From Acidobacteriota bacterium (GTDB taxonomy: Bacteria; Acidobacteriota; Blastocatellia; Pyrinomonadales; Pyrinomonadaceae), in the NCBI GenBank assembly GCA_019639235.1, contig JAHBSG010000012.1:1-64000 (forward strand): a stretch of 64,000 nt of DNA, in the 5' to 3' direction. A model generated the notes under the pieces. The model searched no databases, was not told the DNA's origin, and was given only the letters and a program-made list of their open reading frames with translations. Shown here one piece after another: positions 53,514-62,126 of the stretch; positions within the stretch are counted from its first letter, which is position 1, and each line of letters starts with the position of its first letter. The position numbers and the translations under genes were made by a program.

Positions 53514-53999
53514 ATGGCAACGCTAACCCAGAACGCGATCAAAACCAAGGCCGAAAAGTGGGCATCGCTTCAGGCGAAGATCGCCCGGCTCGAGAGCGAG
53601 AAGATCTCGGAGCTGACGCCGCACCAGGAAGCCTACGAGCGGAAGACGGCCCCGGTCATCTCCCGCTTTGACGAGGAAATCGACCCGCTGCAGGAGAAGG
53701 CCGACGAACTGGAAAGCGAGATCCTCGAATGGTTGGAGAACCAGAAGCGGAGCATCCGGCTCGAGACGAAGAACGCGATCGCGGAGATGGTCCGGAGCAA
53801 GGGGTTCGGGGACCGCGTGGTCGATGCCGAGAAGTTCGTCGCAAAGTGCATCGAGCGGGGCATCAAGAATTTCTGGCGGCTGGTCCGCGTGAACATCAAG
53901 GACGCCAATCAGGTGATGGGCAAAGAGGATATGGACGAGCTGTGCGACCGGCCGAAGGTCGAGACCGCGAACGCCACGCTTGAGCTCAAGGCAAAATGA
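53514..53999 (+). CDS. Gam-like host-nuclease inhibitor
   Basis: Protein of 161 aa. A long N-terminal coiled coil (AKIARLESEKISELTPHQEA, DPLQEKADELESEILEWLEN) and a C-terminal beta segment match the layout of Mu Gam, which binds DNA ends and blocks exonucleases. The match is structural; no catalytic motif applies. Gam is an early protein in Mu, while here the gene heads the rightward arm. Confidence 0.5.
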   Translation: MATLTQNAIKTKAEKWASLQAKIARLESEKISELTPHQEAYERKTAPVISRFDEEIDPLQEKADELESEILEWLENQKRSIRLETKNAIAEMVRSKGFGDRVVDAEKFVAKCIERGIKNFWRLVRVNIKDANQVMGKEDMDELCDRPKVETANATLELKAK

Positions 54000-54014
54000 C
54001 CGGCATGACCACCG

Positions 54015-55046
54015 ATGCGATTTGACCGACGGAAATTCTTTGACGGGCTGAGGGGCGGCCTGCTGCGGCAACTGAACCAGCGGCAGGTCGATGGGCTTGA
54101 GTTTCTGCTCGGCGAGATCGAGCGGACGGGCTGGGCCGAGCGGTCGATCCCGGAGGTCGCATACGCGCTAGCGACGGTAGGGCATGAGACGGCCTGGACC
54201 TTTCAGCCGATCAATGAATATCGGGCAAAGCCGGGCACGGCGGGCCGCAAAAATCAGGACCGCTATTGGCTGACCGGTTATTACGGCCGCGGTTACGTTC
54301 AGCTCACGTGGAAGGCGAACTATGAGAAGGTCGGGCGGGCTCTCGGTATTGACCTGGTCAATCGGCCGGAGCTGGCACTCGAGCCGGAGGTTGCTTTCAA
54401 GATCTTGTTTTACGGCATGCGGTCGGGTTGGTTCACCGGAAAGAAGCTGGGCGATTACATTCGTCCGGGCCGGGCCGATTACGTTGGTGCCCGGAAGATC
54501 ATCAACGGCGAGGACAAGGCCGAGCAGATCGCAGGCTACGCCGTAGCCTTCGAGCGGGTTCTCAGGAACTCGGCGACGGGGGCGATCGCGAACGCGACCG
54601 ACGGCGAGATCGAAGCCGCGGTCGATGAATTCCAGGCGGCCGGGCCGGAGGTGAAGCCCTTCAGTGATCCGCAAGAAGCCCTTCCTCAGGCGCGTAAAAC
54701 GGAAGCCGCCGAAACGCCTCAGCCTCCGGCCCTCCAAACACCGGCCGAGGTCGAGGTCGAGGCTCCGCCGCCGACGGGGATGATGGCAAAGCTCAAGGCC
54801 CATCTGGCGGCCATGTTCGCCTTCATCGGCGGTGGTGCCGGGCTGAAAGAATATCTGGGCGTGCAGCTCAGCGAGCAGACGGTGACGCTGCTCAAGTACA
54901 TCGTTCCGACGGTGCTGGTCCTCGGCTTCATCGGGCTGATCGTCTGGTACGTCTCGGAAAAAGTGATCGGATGGAAAACGCTCCGGCTTCAGGCGGAGAT
55001 AGCGACGGACCCGGAGAGGCCGAACCTGAAGATAAGACCGCAGTGA
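54015..55046 (+). CDS. GH19-type endolysin with C-terminal membrane tail
   Basis: Protein of 343 aa. Residues ~15-185 form a GH19 chitinase/lysozyme domain: catalytic Glu in ATVGHETAWTF, then YYGRGYVQLTWKANYEKVG. A Pro/Ala/Glu-rich linker follows, then two hydrophobic stretches (LAAMFAFIGGGAGLKEYLG; YIVPTVLVLGFIGLIVWYVS). It degrades peptidoglycan at lysis. The tail could anchor it in the membrane or act as a holin. Confidence 0.87.
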   Translation: MRFDRRKFFDGLRGGLLRQLNQRQVDGLEFLLGEIERTGWAERSIPEVAYALATVGHETAWTFQPINEYRAKPGTAGRKNQDRYWLTGYYGRGYVQLTWKANYEKVGRALGIDLVNRPELALEPEVAFKILFYGMRSGWFTGKKLGDYIRPGRADYVGARKIINGEDKAEQIAGYAVAFERVLRNSATGAIANATDGEIEAAVDEFQAAGPEVKPFSDPQEALPQARKTEAAETPQPPALQTPAEVEVEAPPPTGMMAKLKAHLAAMFAFIGGGAGLKEYLGVQLSEQTVTLLKYIVPTVLVLGFIGLIVWYVSEKVIGWKTLRLQAEIATDPERPNLKIRPQ

Positions 55047-55047
55047 T

Positions 55048-55395
55048 ATGGAGTCGAATGCAATCTCCCAGATCGGGGCCTTGGCCACATTCCTCGGAAT
55101 CCTGGCATCGCTCGTAGGTGTGATCTTTTGGTTCGCCAGGCTCGAGGGCAAGGTGAGCAAGCTCGCCGAGGCTCGCGAGGAGGACAAAAAGGCCCGCGAA
55201 ATACGCGACCTTGAACGTGACGCAAGGGTCGAGAAGATCGAGGCCCAGCTTGCAGCACACCGCGAGAACGCGGAGATCCACTTTAACCTCCGGCTGCATC
55301 AGGAGATCGAGCGGCGGCAGGACGACCGGTTTCGGCGGGTAGAGGGACGGCTTGGCCACATCGAGGAAAAGCTCGATCAAGTTTTAGCGAAATGA
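55048..55395 (+). CDS. Holin-like small membrane protein with coiled coil
   Basis: Protein of 115 aa. One transmembrane helix at ~8-28 (IGALATFLGILASLVGVIFW) and a long charged coiled coil. Its place right after the endolysin and before the spanin-like pair suggests a lysis role. It begins 1 bp after the endolysin stop. Confidence 0.6.
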   Translation: MESNAISQIGALATFLGILASLVGVIFWFARLEGKVSKLAEAREEDKKAREIRDLERDARVEKIEAQLAAHRENAEIHFNLRLHQEIERRQDDRFRRVEGRLGHIEEKLDQVLAK

Positions 55396-55814
55396 GGATA
55401 CTCGAGGAATTCACGATCGCATGGCAGCAGCTCTCGCGGTGGCAGCACATCAAGCTGATCGCGGTCGCCGCCTTCTTCGCACTGCTGATGTTCTCCGGCT
55501 GGCTCGATAGCTGCCGGACAATGCGTGAGGTCAAGCGGCACGAACGCGAGGCCGTTAAGGCCCGGCAGGAAGCCGACGAACACATCGAGCGGGCGAACAA
55601 GCTCGCCGCACAAACGGCAAAGCTCGCGGCGGAGCTAAAACGCTCGGAGGAACTACGGAATGAAGCTGAACAAAATCTCAAAGTTGCTAGTGCCCGGTCT
55701 GCTGATGCTCGGGCTGCTTATGAGTTGGTCCGGGGAAATCGCAGCCCAGACACTCCCACAGCCGACGCCCTCTGCAAGTCCCTCGCCGAGCTCGGATACC
55801 CCTGTCAGGAGTGA
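55392..55814 (+). CDS. Rz-like inner-membrane spanin candidate
   Basis: Protein of 140 aa. An N-terminal transmembrane helix (LIAVAAFFALLMFSGWLDSC) followed by a periplasmic coiled coil (EREAVKARQEADEHIERANK), as in Rz-type spanins. The next gene starts within its 3' third in a different frame, as Rz1 does within Rz. Confidence 0.6.
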   Translation: MRILEEFTIAWQQLSRWQHIKLIAVAAFFALLMFSGWLDSCRTMREVKRHEREAVKARQEADEHIERANKLAAQTAKLAAELKRSEELRNEAEQNLKVASARSADARAAYELVRGNRSPDTPTADALCKSLAELGYPCQE

Positions 55815-56175
55815 GCGGTCAGCGGTGAGCAGCGAGCAGGATGAGGCTCTCCGTAGGGCATGTATGGATGCCCTATCGGAGCTGCGGGCGGCCCGTAAGC
55901 TGATCGATGCCCAGGGCGTCGAGATCCAGCGGTATGACGATCTGCTCAAGCTCGAACGTGAGATCGCGGCGAAGTACCGGCAGATCACGACGCTTAGCGA
56001 TGAGGAAAAGGCGGAACTCCGGAAGGCACTCGATGCCAAGGACCGGCAGGTCGCCGCGGTCGAGGCCGCAAACGCGGTCTTGAAAAAGCAGCGAAGCACG
56101 TTTTGGAAGCGCGCACAGATCTTTGTAATTGGAGCCGCGGCCGGGATCGTCGTCGGCAGTGTCTTGAGGAACTGA
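55660..56175 (+). CDS. Second spanin-like protein, signal peptide plus C-terminal membrane helix
   Basis: Protein of 171 aa. N-terminal signal-type segment (LLVPGLLMLGLLMSWSGEIA) without a lipobox cysteine, a Pro/Ser-rich stretch, a long coiled coil and a C-terminal transmembrane helix (IFVIGAAAGIVVGSVL). It overlaps the upstream gene by 155 bp in another frame. Topology resembles a unimolecular spanin, though the missing lipobox argues against a true u-spanin. Confidence 0.6.
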   Translation: MKLNKISKLLVPGLLMLGLLMSWSGEIAAQTLPQPTPSASPSPSSDTPVRSERSAVSSEQDEALRRACMDALSELRAARKLIDAQGVEIQRYDDLLKLEREIAAKYRQITTLSDEEKAELRKALDAKDRQVAAVEAANAVLKKQRSTFWKRAQIFVIGAAAGIVVGSVLRN

Positions 56176-56282
56176 CTTGCTCCGGCTGGGTTGGGCTGGC
56201 GGAGCGGGCACGGCTGTGGGGATGAAGGTAAAGCGAACGGCGAAACAAAGCTGCCGACTCCCGCAGCCGTGAAGATCGAGGG

Positions 56283-56870
56283 ATGCCGAAGGAATATCCA
56301 ACAGAAGCGGTCGAACTTTGCCGGAAGCTTTACTGCAAGTACGGCGGGAAGAACTTTGATGCGATCGAGCGGGAGATGCGCAAGGAGTTTCCCGGCTGGT
56401 CGAAGGCGAACCTGAACGACCGCGACGCGAAGGACCGCCGGAACCGACGGCTCGGCTGGGTAACAAGATTCGGCTTTGAAAACTCGCTGAGGCTTCACCT
56501 TCAGAAGCTGACCGAAACGGTCAACGATGACGAGCAGGACCTTTACCTCGGCATCAAGACGATCCGAAAGCAGCTTCAGAACGAAGCGATCGGGAAGAAC
56601 GCAAGCAAGGAAACGCGGCGGGAGTATCGCGAATACTGCAAGCTCGAGATCGAGGCCAGGCGCAATCTGGACCTAAGCCGGGACAACCTGGAGACGTTCG
56701 TGGCCGGCTATGAAAAGTTGATGATGTGGCTCACCGAGCTCGACTCGGCAGCGGCGAAGGCACTGCTCAAGCACGGCGAGCGGCTGATCGAGATGGCCAA
56801 AGCTCACTATGGCAAAACGGAAGCCGACGACGACGGAACAGGCGATAGAGCGGATGAAGGCGGTCAATGA
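56283..56870 (+). CDS. Probable terminase small subunit
   Basis: Protein of 195 aa, helical and charged. N-terminal segment (YPTEAVELCRKLYCKYGGKN) resembles an HTH for DNA recognition. It overlaps the large terminase gene by 62 bp, and position is the main evidence (Mu gp27 slot). Confidence 0.6.
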   Translation: MPKEYPTEAVELCRKLYCKYGGKNFDAIEREMRKEFPGWSKANLNDRDAKDRRNRRLGWVTRFGFENSLRLHLQKLTETVNDDEQDLYLGIKTIRKQLQNEAIGKNASKETRREYREYCKLEIEARRNLDLSRDNLETFVAGYEKLMMWLTELDSAAAKALLKHGERLIEMAKAHYGKTEADDDGTGDRADEGGQ

Positions 56871-58635
56871 CCGCGTCCGGGTAAAGGTCGCCTCCGATGG
56901 CGAATTCGATATTTCGCTGGCTCCTTTGAGCTGGTGGCGTGAACGCTGGCACGACCGAGAGATCCAGCGGCTGTTCATTGAAAACTTCATCTACATTCGC
57001 GATGCGTTTGACGAGAACAAGCTGACGCTCTTCAAGTTCAATGAGATCCAGGAGTACCTGCATTTCAATGTGACGGGAAAGGACGTTGTGATCAAGAGCC
57101 GTCGGCAGGGGCTCTCGACCTACTTTAAGGCGAGGTTCTTTGCCAACGCGGTCGTCCGATCGGGCCGCAATGTTCGCATCGTTCCGCACGATCCCGATAC
57201 CGAAGAGGCATTCCGGGCCGACTTCAAAGTGATGTACGAGAACCTCGCACCTCACCTGAAGCCGGCCACAAAGTACTACTCGGAAGCTCTGATCGAGTTC
57301 AAGGACCCCGCGAAGGGCACGATAAACTCGCGGATCTCCACGGCCTCGGTACAACCGGGCCACGAAGGCAAGGGCCGCGGGCAGACGATAACCGATCTTC
57401 ATTTGACCGAGCCGCCTTTCTGGCGGGGCGATGCGAAAAAGGCGGCGACATCGCTGCTCGAAGCCGCTCAGGGAGGTCAGGTCTGCGTTGAATCGACACC
57501 ATTCGGGATCGAGTGGACCCACACGATCTATCAGCAAGGGAAAAAGGGCGAAGCCGGCTGGACATCGTTCTTCTTCGAGTGGTGGTGGAAACGCAGCTAC
57601 CGGGTCGAGGGAGCACGGATCGAACAGGGCCGCAAACGCGAGTGGGTTCTGCTTCAGCCCGGCGAGACGCTCAAGGATGTTTGGCAGGTCCCGGCTGCCG
57701 GGATAACCGAGATCGATCGGATAGCGAAGCGGAACCGGTTCGATGCGGCAAAGCTGAGCGAAGAGGAGATCGAGATCTGCAAACAGATCCGCGACCATCT
57801 TCGGGCAAAGGGCCACATAGCGAAAAAAGCCTCGTGGCATATTGACGCGGTTGCCGAGCGGATAGCCTGGCGGCGTTGGAAGATCGCCGAACTTCCCGGC
57901 GGCGAAGCTCAGTTCAAGGTCGAGTATCCGGAGAACGATATCGACTGCTTTGAGCAAACCGGTCGACCGCTGATCAAGGGAAGCTATTTGAAAGTCACGT
58001 GCCGGACGGAGGGGCCGCGAGAAGGCCGCGAGTACATCATCGGCTGCGACACTTCGCTCGGGCATGAGACGGGCGATCCGGCAGCGATCGAGATCCTCGA
58101 TCTGGTCAGCGGCAGGCAGGTCCACTCGGAGAGCCTCAAGCGTTCGCCGGACCTGATCGCCTATCGGCTGCAGGAGCTGCACGAGATGTATAACCGGGCG
58201 GTCGTTGTGGTCGAGCGGAACAACACCGGCATCGCAACGATCCGCGAGCTGCAGAAGCTGATCCCCGAGGAGTTTGTCTTCAGGTACATCGATCGGCGGC
58301 TGCAGCGAAAGATCGAGGACGGCGACATGACGCCGGACGAGGCGTTTGCCCAGGCCGAATTCGGGCTGCCGACGACGGAAGCGAACAAGGCCGAGTATGC
58401 GATCGAGCTCGAGCGGGCTGTGCGGACCGGGGAGATCGGGCTTTCGAGCGAAGAGTGGTGTGAGGAGTGCCGGACGTGCGTCTGGTTTGACAACGGAAAG
58501 TGGGGAGCGATGAGCAGCTCCTATCACGACGATCGGGTGATCGCCCTGGCGATCGCTCAGTACGTTCGGGTGAAGTTGCTCGGGCAGTTCATGGGATTTG
58601 TCGGCGTATTGCCCGAAACGGGGTATGCGAGATAG
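56809..58635 (+). CDS. Terminase large subunit (Mu gp28-like)
   Basis: Protein of 608 aa. ATPase Walker A variant KSRRQGLST at 96-104, Walker B region TITDLHLTEPPFW, and an RNase-H-like nuclease domain starting IIGCDTSLGHETGDPAAIEI (~412) with acidic residues in VVVVERNNTG and a late DD pair (YHDDRVIALA). It packages DNA into proheads. Confidence 0.92.
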   Translation: MAKRKPTTTEQAIERMKAVNDRVRVKVASDGEFDISLAPLSWWRERWHDREIQRLFIENFIYIRDAFDENKLTLFKFNEIQEYLHFNVTGKDVVIKSRRQGLSTYFKARFFANAVVRSGRNVRIVPHDPDTEEAFRADFKVMYENLAPHLKPATKYYSEALIEFKDPAKGTINSRISTASVQPGHEGKGRGQTITDLHLTEPPFWRGDAKKAATSLLEAAQGGQVCVESTPFGIEWTHTIYQQGKKGEAGWTSFFFEWWWKRSYRVEGARIEQGRKREWVLLQPGETLKDVWQVPAAGITEIDRIAKRNRFDAAKLSEEEIEICKQIRDHLRAKGHIAKKASWHIDAVAERIAWRRWKIAELPGGEAQFKVEYPENDIDCFEQTGRPLIKGSYLKVTCRTEGPREGREYIIGCDTSLGHETGDPAAIEILDLVSGRQVHSESLKRSPDLIAYRLQELHEMYNRAVVVVERNNTGIATIRELQKLIPEEFVFRYIDRRLQRKIEDGDMTPDEAFAQAEFGLPTTEANKAEYAIELERAVRTGEIGLSSEEWCEECRTCVWFDNGKWGAMSSSYHDDRVIALAIAQYVRVKLLGQFMGFVGVLPETGYAR

Positions 58636-58746
58636 ATCACGATGCCGGTTTAGGTTGTTTCTCGTTGTTCCTGTTGCGTTTTCTCGGTAAGCGGCGGCGT
58701 GCACGTCGCGTCGGCGGTTTGCTGATAACGGAGGCGAAGGGTTGAT

Positions 58747-59445
58747 ATGAGCGAAAGTTGGATGTGGATCATAGTCGGGGCGGCGGTCGCCGGATGCCTG
58801 GCGGCAATCATTCTCTGGCAGCGATCGCGGCCGAAAAAGCACAAGACAACGCTCGGCCGGGTCGCCGAATTCTGGAACAAGCCCGAGTGTCTCCACGTCG
58901 GCCCGCGGGGAACTCGCATCCTGGTCGAACCGGGGGCCGAGATCTCGCCGGCGATCATCGACGCGATCGAGGACGGTCTTGCCGATGCGTTCAGGCGGGC
59001 AGCCTGCCGCGGGTACCAGCGTCAACTCGACCACCGGGACCACAACGTTGCCGTGCTTGTTTCGACCGAGAACGATTCGCTGGGGTTCCCTGCTTATCGT
59101 CTCCCATGCGCTCAATATTGCGGCACCGAGTATGACAAAGGCGGCTACATTCTGGTCGCCGGCGAGATGATCGCGGCCGGCAACCCGTTCGGCAACTGGA
59201 TCGCGATACCGGAACATCCGGCACATCAGGCCGAGCACGCAAAGCTGATCTCAGATTTCGAGACCGAGCACCCGGTGCTTGCATGGAACCACGGCGAAGA
59301 GTTCGAGCGGACCAAGACGCACTCAGGAGGTGAAGGCCATCCGGTGATACCGGAATGCCCGGGCACGGCCCGCTTCCTAAAAGTTATGGAGATCCCGCTC
59401 AGGTCGTTTGGCGATGAGGACGGCTGCAAGCTGCTCACCAAATAG
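58747..59445 (+). CDS. Phage protein with N-terminal membrane anchor
   Basis: Protein of 232 aa. One transmembrane helix at ~5-25 (WMWIIVGAAVAGCLAAIILW), then a soluble domain with PAYRLPCAQYCGTEYDKGGY and a His/Glu-rich end (VLAWNHGEEFERTKTHSG). Not recognised. It sits between terminase and portal genes; the stop is 2 bp before the portal start. Confidence 0.6.
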   Translation: MSESWMWIIVGAAVAGCLAAIILWQRSRPKKHKTTLGRVAEFWNKPECLHVGPRGTRILVEPGAEISPAIIDAIEDGLADAFRRAACRGYQRQLDHRDHNVAVLVSTENDSLGFPAYRLPCAQYCGTEYDKGGYILVAGEMIAAGNPFGNWIAIPEHPAHQAEHAKLISDFETEHPVLAWNHGEEFERTKTHSGGEGHPVIPECPGTARFLKVMEIPLRSFGDEDGCKLLTK

Positions 59446-59447
59446 CA

Positions 59448-60950
59448 ATGAATTTTCTGGAAAGACTCAAGATCGCACTCGATACGTTCCGTCGGCTCGG
59501 CGGGATCGAACTGCCCGACGACGGGCGGTCGTCCAAGGAATCGATCGGCAACGCGATGCGTTCGTTCAGCTCGATCTTCGGGTCGGTCTCGCCGGTGATC
59601 GACTTCGAAATGCTGAAGACGTTGAAGACGCTCTGGCTCTTCAATCCGGACGTCTCGCAGTACGTCGCCAACATCGTGCAGCTCGGAAATCCGGGTCACC
59701 ACATCTCGGTTTCGGCCCGGAACGACTCGGTTGCCGAATCGGCCGTCGAGCGGTTGAACGAAGCGGCCTCGAGGATTTATCGCCACGGCGTCGGCGTCGA
59801 CGGCCTGCTCAATCAGTATCTGACATCGATCGCCTGGTCGGGGGCGATCTCAAGCGAGGATGTGGTCAACTTCGCGGGCAAGCGGATCGAAAAGGTGGTG
59901 CTTGTTCCGGTCGAGCAGATCCGATTCCGGTACCGAGAGGAGACGGACGAGTACGAACCCTACCAGCAGGTCTCCGGGGCGATCACCCGATCGACCGACA
60001 AAGGTTCGTTCGGGCTCATTCCGCTCAACCGCGAGACCTACCGGTATATCGCTCTTTCGACCGTCGAGAACTCGCCCTATGCAAAGCCGCCGGCAACGGC
60101 CGCGATCGAGCCGATCATAAACGGCCAGAAGCCGATCATGGAGAACATCCGGTACATGGCCCAGAAGGTCGGCCTGATGGGACTGGTTGCGGCATCGGTC
60201 GTTCAGCCGCCCCGCAAGCCGAACGAGACCGAGGCCGAGTATCAGCAGCGGGCGACGGCGTACCTGAAAGCGGTCAAGAATGCGCTTGACGGAAACTTCA
60301 GCAAGGGCCTGCTCGTCACCTTCCGCGATCAGAAGATCGAGCACACTCCGGTCACGACCGGAGCGGCCGGCGTTTACGACCTTAACCGGATCAGCGAAGA
60401 GCAGGTCTTCTCAGGACTTCACGCGATGCCCGGCTTTCACGGCCGGACGGATGCGACGACCGAGACGTTTGCCGATGTCGTTTACTACCTCCTTGCCGGG
60501 CAGGTCGAGAACATGCAGCGGCCGGTGGCCCGAAGGCAGGAGCGGACCTACATGCTCGATCTGCGGCTCGCCGGCGTCGAGGTCGATAGCGTTAGCGTCA
60601 CGTTCAACAAAACGCGATCGCGGAACGCCAAGGCCGAGGCCGAGACCGAGGAGATAAAGCAGCGGTCGATTCTTGAAAGGGTCAAGCTCGGGCTGATCAC
60701 ACCGGACGAGGCGGCACAGGAAATGGGCTACGAAGCCTGGGCGAGCCCCGAGCTGCTCTTCGGCGGTCCCGAGCGGCGGGAAGACGGCCGCGACTCGCAG
60801 AAGGCACGGCTCCGCCTGCGGTTCGACAAGGCTTCGCAGACGTACAAAGTGGAAAGAGACCGGTACGAGATCGCCTCGACCGGCGAGAGCGGAACGGGGA
60901 ACGTTTTCCCCCTTGTAAAAAAAAAGGCTCAACAGCGAGCCTCAAACTAA
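59448..60950 (+). CDS. Phage portal protein
   Basis: Protein of 500 aa. Portal-type pattern: N-terminal YVANIVQLGNPGHHISVSAR, a central stem region, VFSGLHAMPGFHGRTDATTE and the C-terminal KLGLITPDEAAQEMGYEAWA. It forms the dodecameric ring through which DNA enters. Its last codons contain an A-rich slippery site (60917-60925) discussed with the next gene. Confidence 0.87.
   Translation: MNFLERLKIALDTFRRLGGIELPDDGRSSKESIGNAMRSFSSIFGSVSPVIDFEMLKTLKTLWLFNPDVSQYVANIVQLGNPGHHISVSARNDSVAESAVERLNEAASRIYRHGVGVDGLLNQYLTSIAWSGAISSEDVVNFAGKRIEKVVLVPVEQIRFRYREETDEYEPYQQVSGAITRSTDKGSFGLIPLNRETYRYIALSTVENSPYAKPPATAAIEPIINGQKPIMENIRYMAQKVGLMGLVAASVVQPPRKPNETEAEYQQRATAYLKAVKNALDGNFSKGLLVTFRDQKIEHTPVTTGAAGVYDLNRISEEQVFSGLHAMPGFHGRTDATTETFADVVYYLLAGQVENMQRPVARRQERTYMLDLRLAGVEVDSVSVTFNKTRSRNAKAEAETEEIKQRSILERVKLGLITPDEAAQEMGYEAWASPELLFGGPERREDGRDSQKARLRLRFDKASQTYKVERDRYEIASTGESGTGNVFPLVKKKAQQRASN
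60917..60941 (+). promoter_or_regulatory. Candidate -1 programmed frameshift site
   Basis: Nine A residues give the in-frame heptamer A AAA AAG (60920-60926), the dnaX-type slippery site. A GGCTC/GAGCC hairpin with a 6-nt loop (60926-60941) abuts it. A -1 shift here enters the frame of the head protein without meeting a stop. Confidence 0.5.
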
Positions 60951-61030
60951 CGGAGGAGCAAATAGATGAGATCCTTGAAGGGTTCATTACTGACTATCTT
61001 CGCAAGCTTCGCGGTTTTATTAGCGATGGC

Positions 61031-61894
61031 TTGCGTCTCGCAATCGACCGTCTTCGGACGTACCTACTCGAACAAACCTACGACGACTTTCGCGACGCCG
61101 AAGAGTTCGCAGCCCGACTGCTCGATGAGATCGAAGCAAGCTGGAAACTCGGCTGGAGCTCCGTGCGAGCACGCCAGGCGATCAGCTCGACTGTCCGATC
61201 GATCTACGAATTTTACCGGCTCCGGGACGCTACACCTTTCGGCGATCGGTCACCGGTCGGGCTCCGGCTCGGAGGCCCGGACCGCGTCTCGATCCGCTTC
61301 ATCGGAGGGCTTGACCATTTCTACTTTTCAAAGTTCGCACCGAATACGAGCAGGCCGCTCAGGCGATTTTTTGTCGAGAGATACCTTGAGGACGGAGCCG
61401 CACTATTCGGCCGCGAATCTCCGGAGGAACTCGCAGACTTTCGGGATGCCGCCGGCGAACGGCTCAAGAACCTCACCGATCGGCAAACAAAGACCATCGT
61501 TCAGACCGCAGTTCAGCGCGTCAGGAACTGGGCGCATATCGGCAGTCTTGCCCAGGGTGAAATTGAACTTGCGAGGGTCGTGGCAACGCTGGACGCCCGG
61601 ACCACCGAGCTATGTGAGGAGCTTGACGGAAAGATCATTCGCGTCGGCGTCGCCCAGGAAACGATCGAGCGGCTTAATCAGCTCGAACCCGGCGAGTTTG
61701 CCGCGGAGCTTTATGAATCGGAGATAGGCAAGGCCATCTCCAGAGATCCGGTCGGCACGATCCAGAGCTTTCTGGAGCCGGATGGAAAGACGATATCGGA
61801 TGAACTGGTACGGCTGGGCCGAGGCTTCCCGCCGTACCATCCGAACTGCCGGACGCGATTGGAAGGCGTCATTGAAGGGATCAGCGATGAGTGA
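61031..61894 (+). CDS. Mu F-like minor head morphogenesis protein
   Basis: Protein of at least 287 aa. The C-terminal half holds the Mu-F signature region (EIELARVVATLDARTTELCE, ending PPYHPNCRTRLEGVIEG). TTG 61031 is the first standard start codon in frame, but the frame upstream is open and protein-like (EEQIDEILEGFITDYLRKLR from 60953), so the true N-terminus is probably further left. Options are initiation at ATA 60962 (GGAGGAG just upstream) or a -1 frameshift from the portal gene. The protein sits inside the capsid near the portal. Confidence 0.85.
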   Translation: MRLAIDRLRTYLLEQTYDDFRDAEEFAARLLDEIEASWKLGWSSVRARQAISSTVRSIYEFYRLRDATPFGDRSPVGLRLGGPDRVSIRFIGGLDHFYFSKFAPNTSRPLRRFFVERYLEDGAALFGRESPEELADFRDAAGERLKNLTDRQTKTIVQTAVQRVRNWAHIGSLAQGEIELARVVATLDARTTELCEELDGKIIRVGVAQETIERLNQLEPGEFAAELYESEIGKAISRDPVGTIQSFLEPDGKTISDELVRLGRGFPPYHPNCRTRLEGVIEGISDE

Positions 61895-62126
61895 TTTTCA
61901 ACCAATAGTTTCGAGCAATCTGGAATCGGCGGCATACGACGCGAAGGGACGGACGCTGACGCTGCGGTTCAAGAACGGAACGGCCTACCGCTATGCGCGT
62001 GTGATGCCGGGCCTTTGGAAGAAGTTTCAGAAAGAGTTCGACGGCAAGGAAGGACGTTCGGCCGGCAAATTCTTTTTCAAGCACATCAAGCCGCTCGCCT
62101 GCGAGCAGATCGACAACTGGAAATGA
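61887..62126 (+). CDS. KTSC-domain protein
   Basis: Protein of 79 aa. SSNLESAAYDAKGRTLTLRF and NGTAYRYARVMPGLWKKF are the KTSC domain, small phage-associated fold of unknown role. Overlaps its upstream neighbour by 8 bp and the following gene by 4 bp. Confidence 0.88.
   Translation: MSDFQPIVSSNLESAAYDAKGRTLTLRFKNGTAYRYARVMPGLWKKFQKEFDGKEGRSAGKFFFKHIKPLACEQIDNWK

Noticed and set aside
56767..59238. An 823-codon open frame antisense to the terminase genes
   Set aside because: The plus strand holds the terminase large subunit with motifs; the antisense frame has low-complexity, Arg- and Leu-rich sequence.
60966..61727. A frame with an excellent ribosome site (GGAGGAG) and a lipoprotein-like start (LLAMAC)
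   Set aside because: After about 30 residues it becomes random Ser/Arg/Pro-rich sequence overlapping the head protein gene, which has clear coding character in another frame. The ribosome site more likely serves the head gene.
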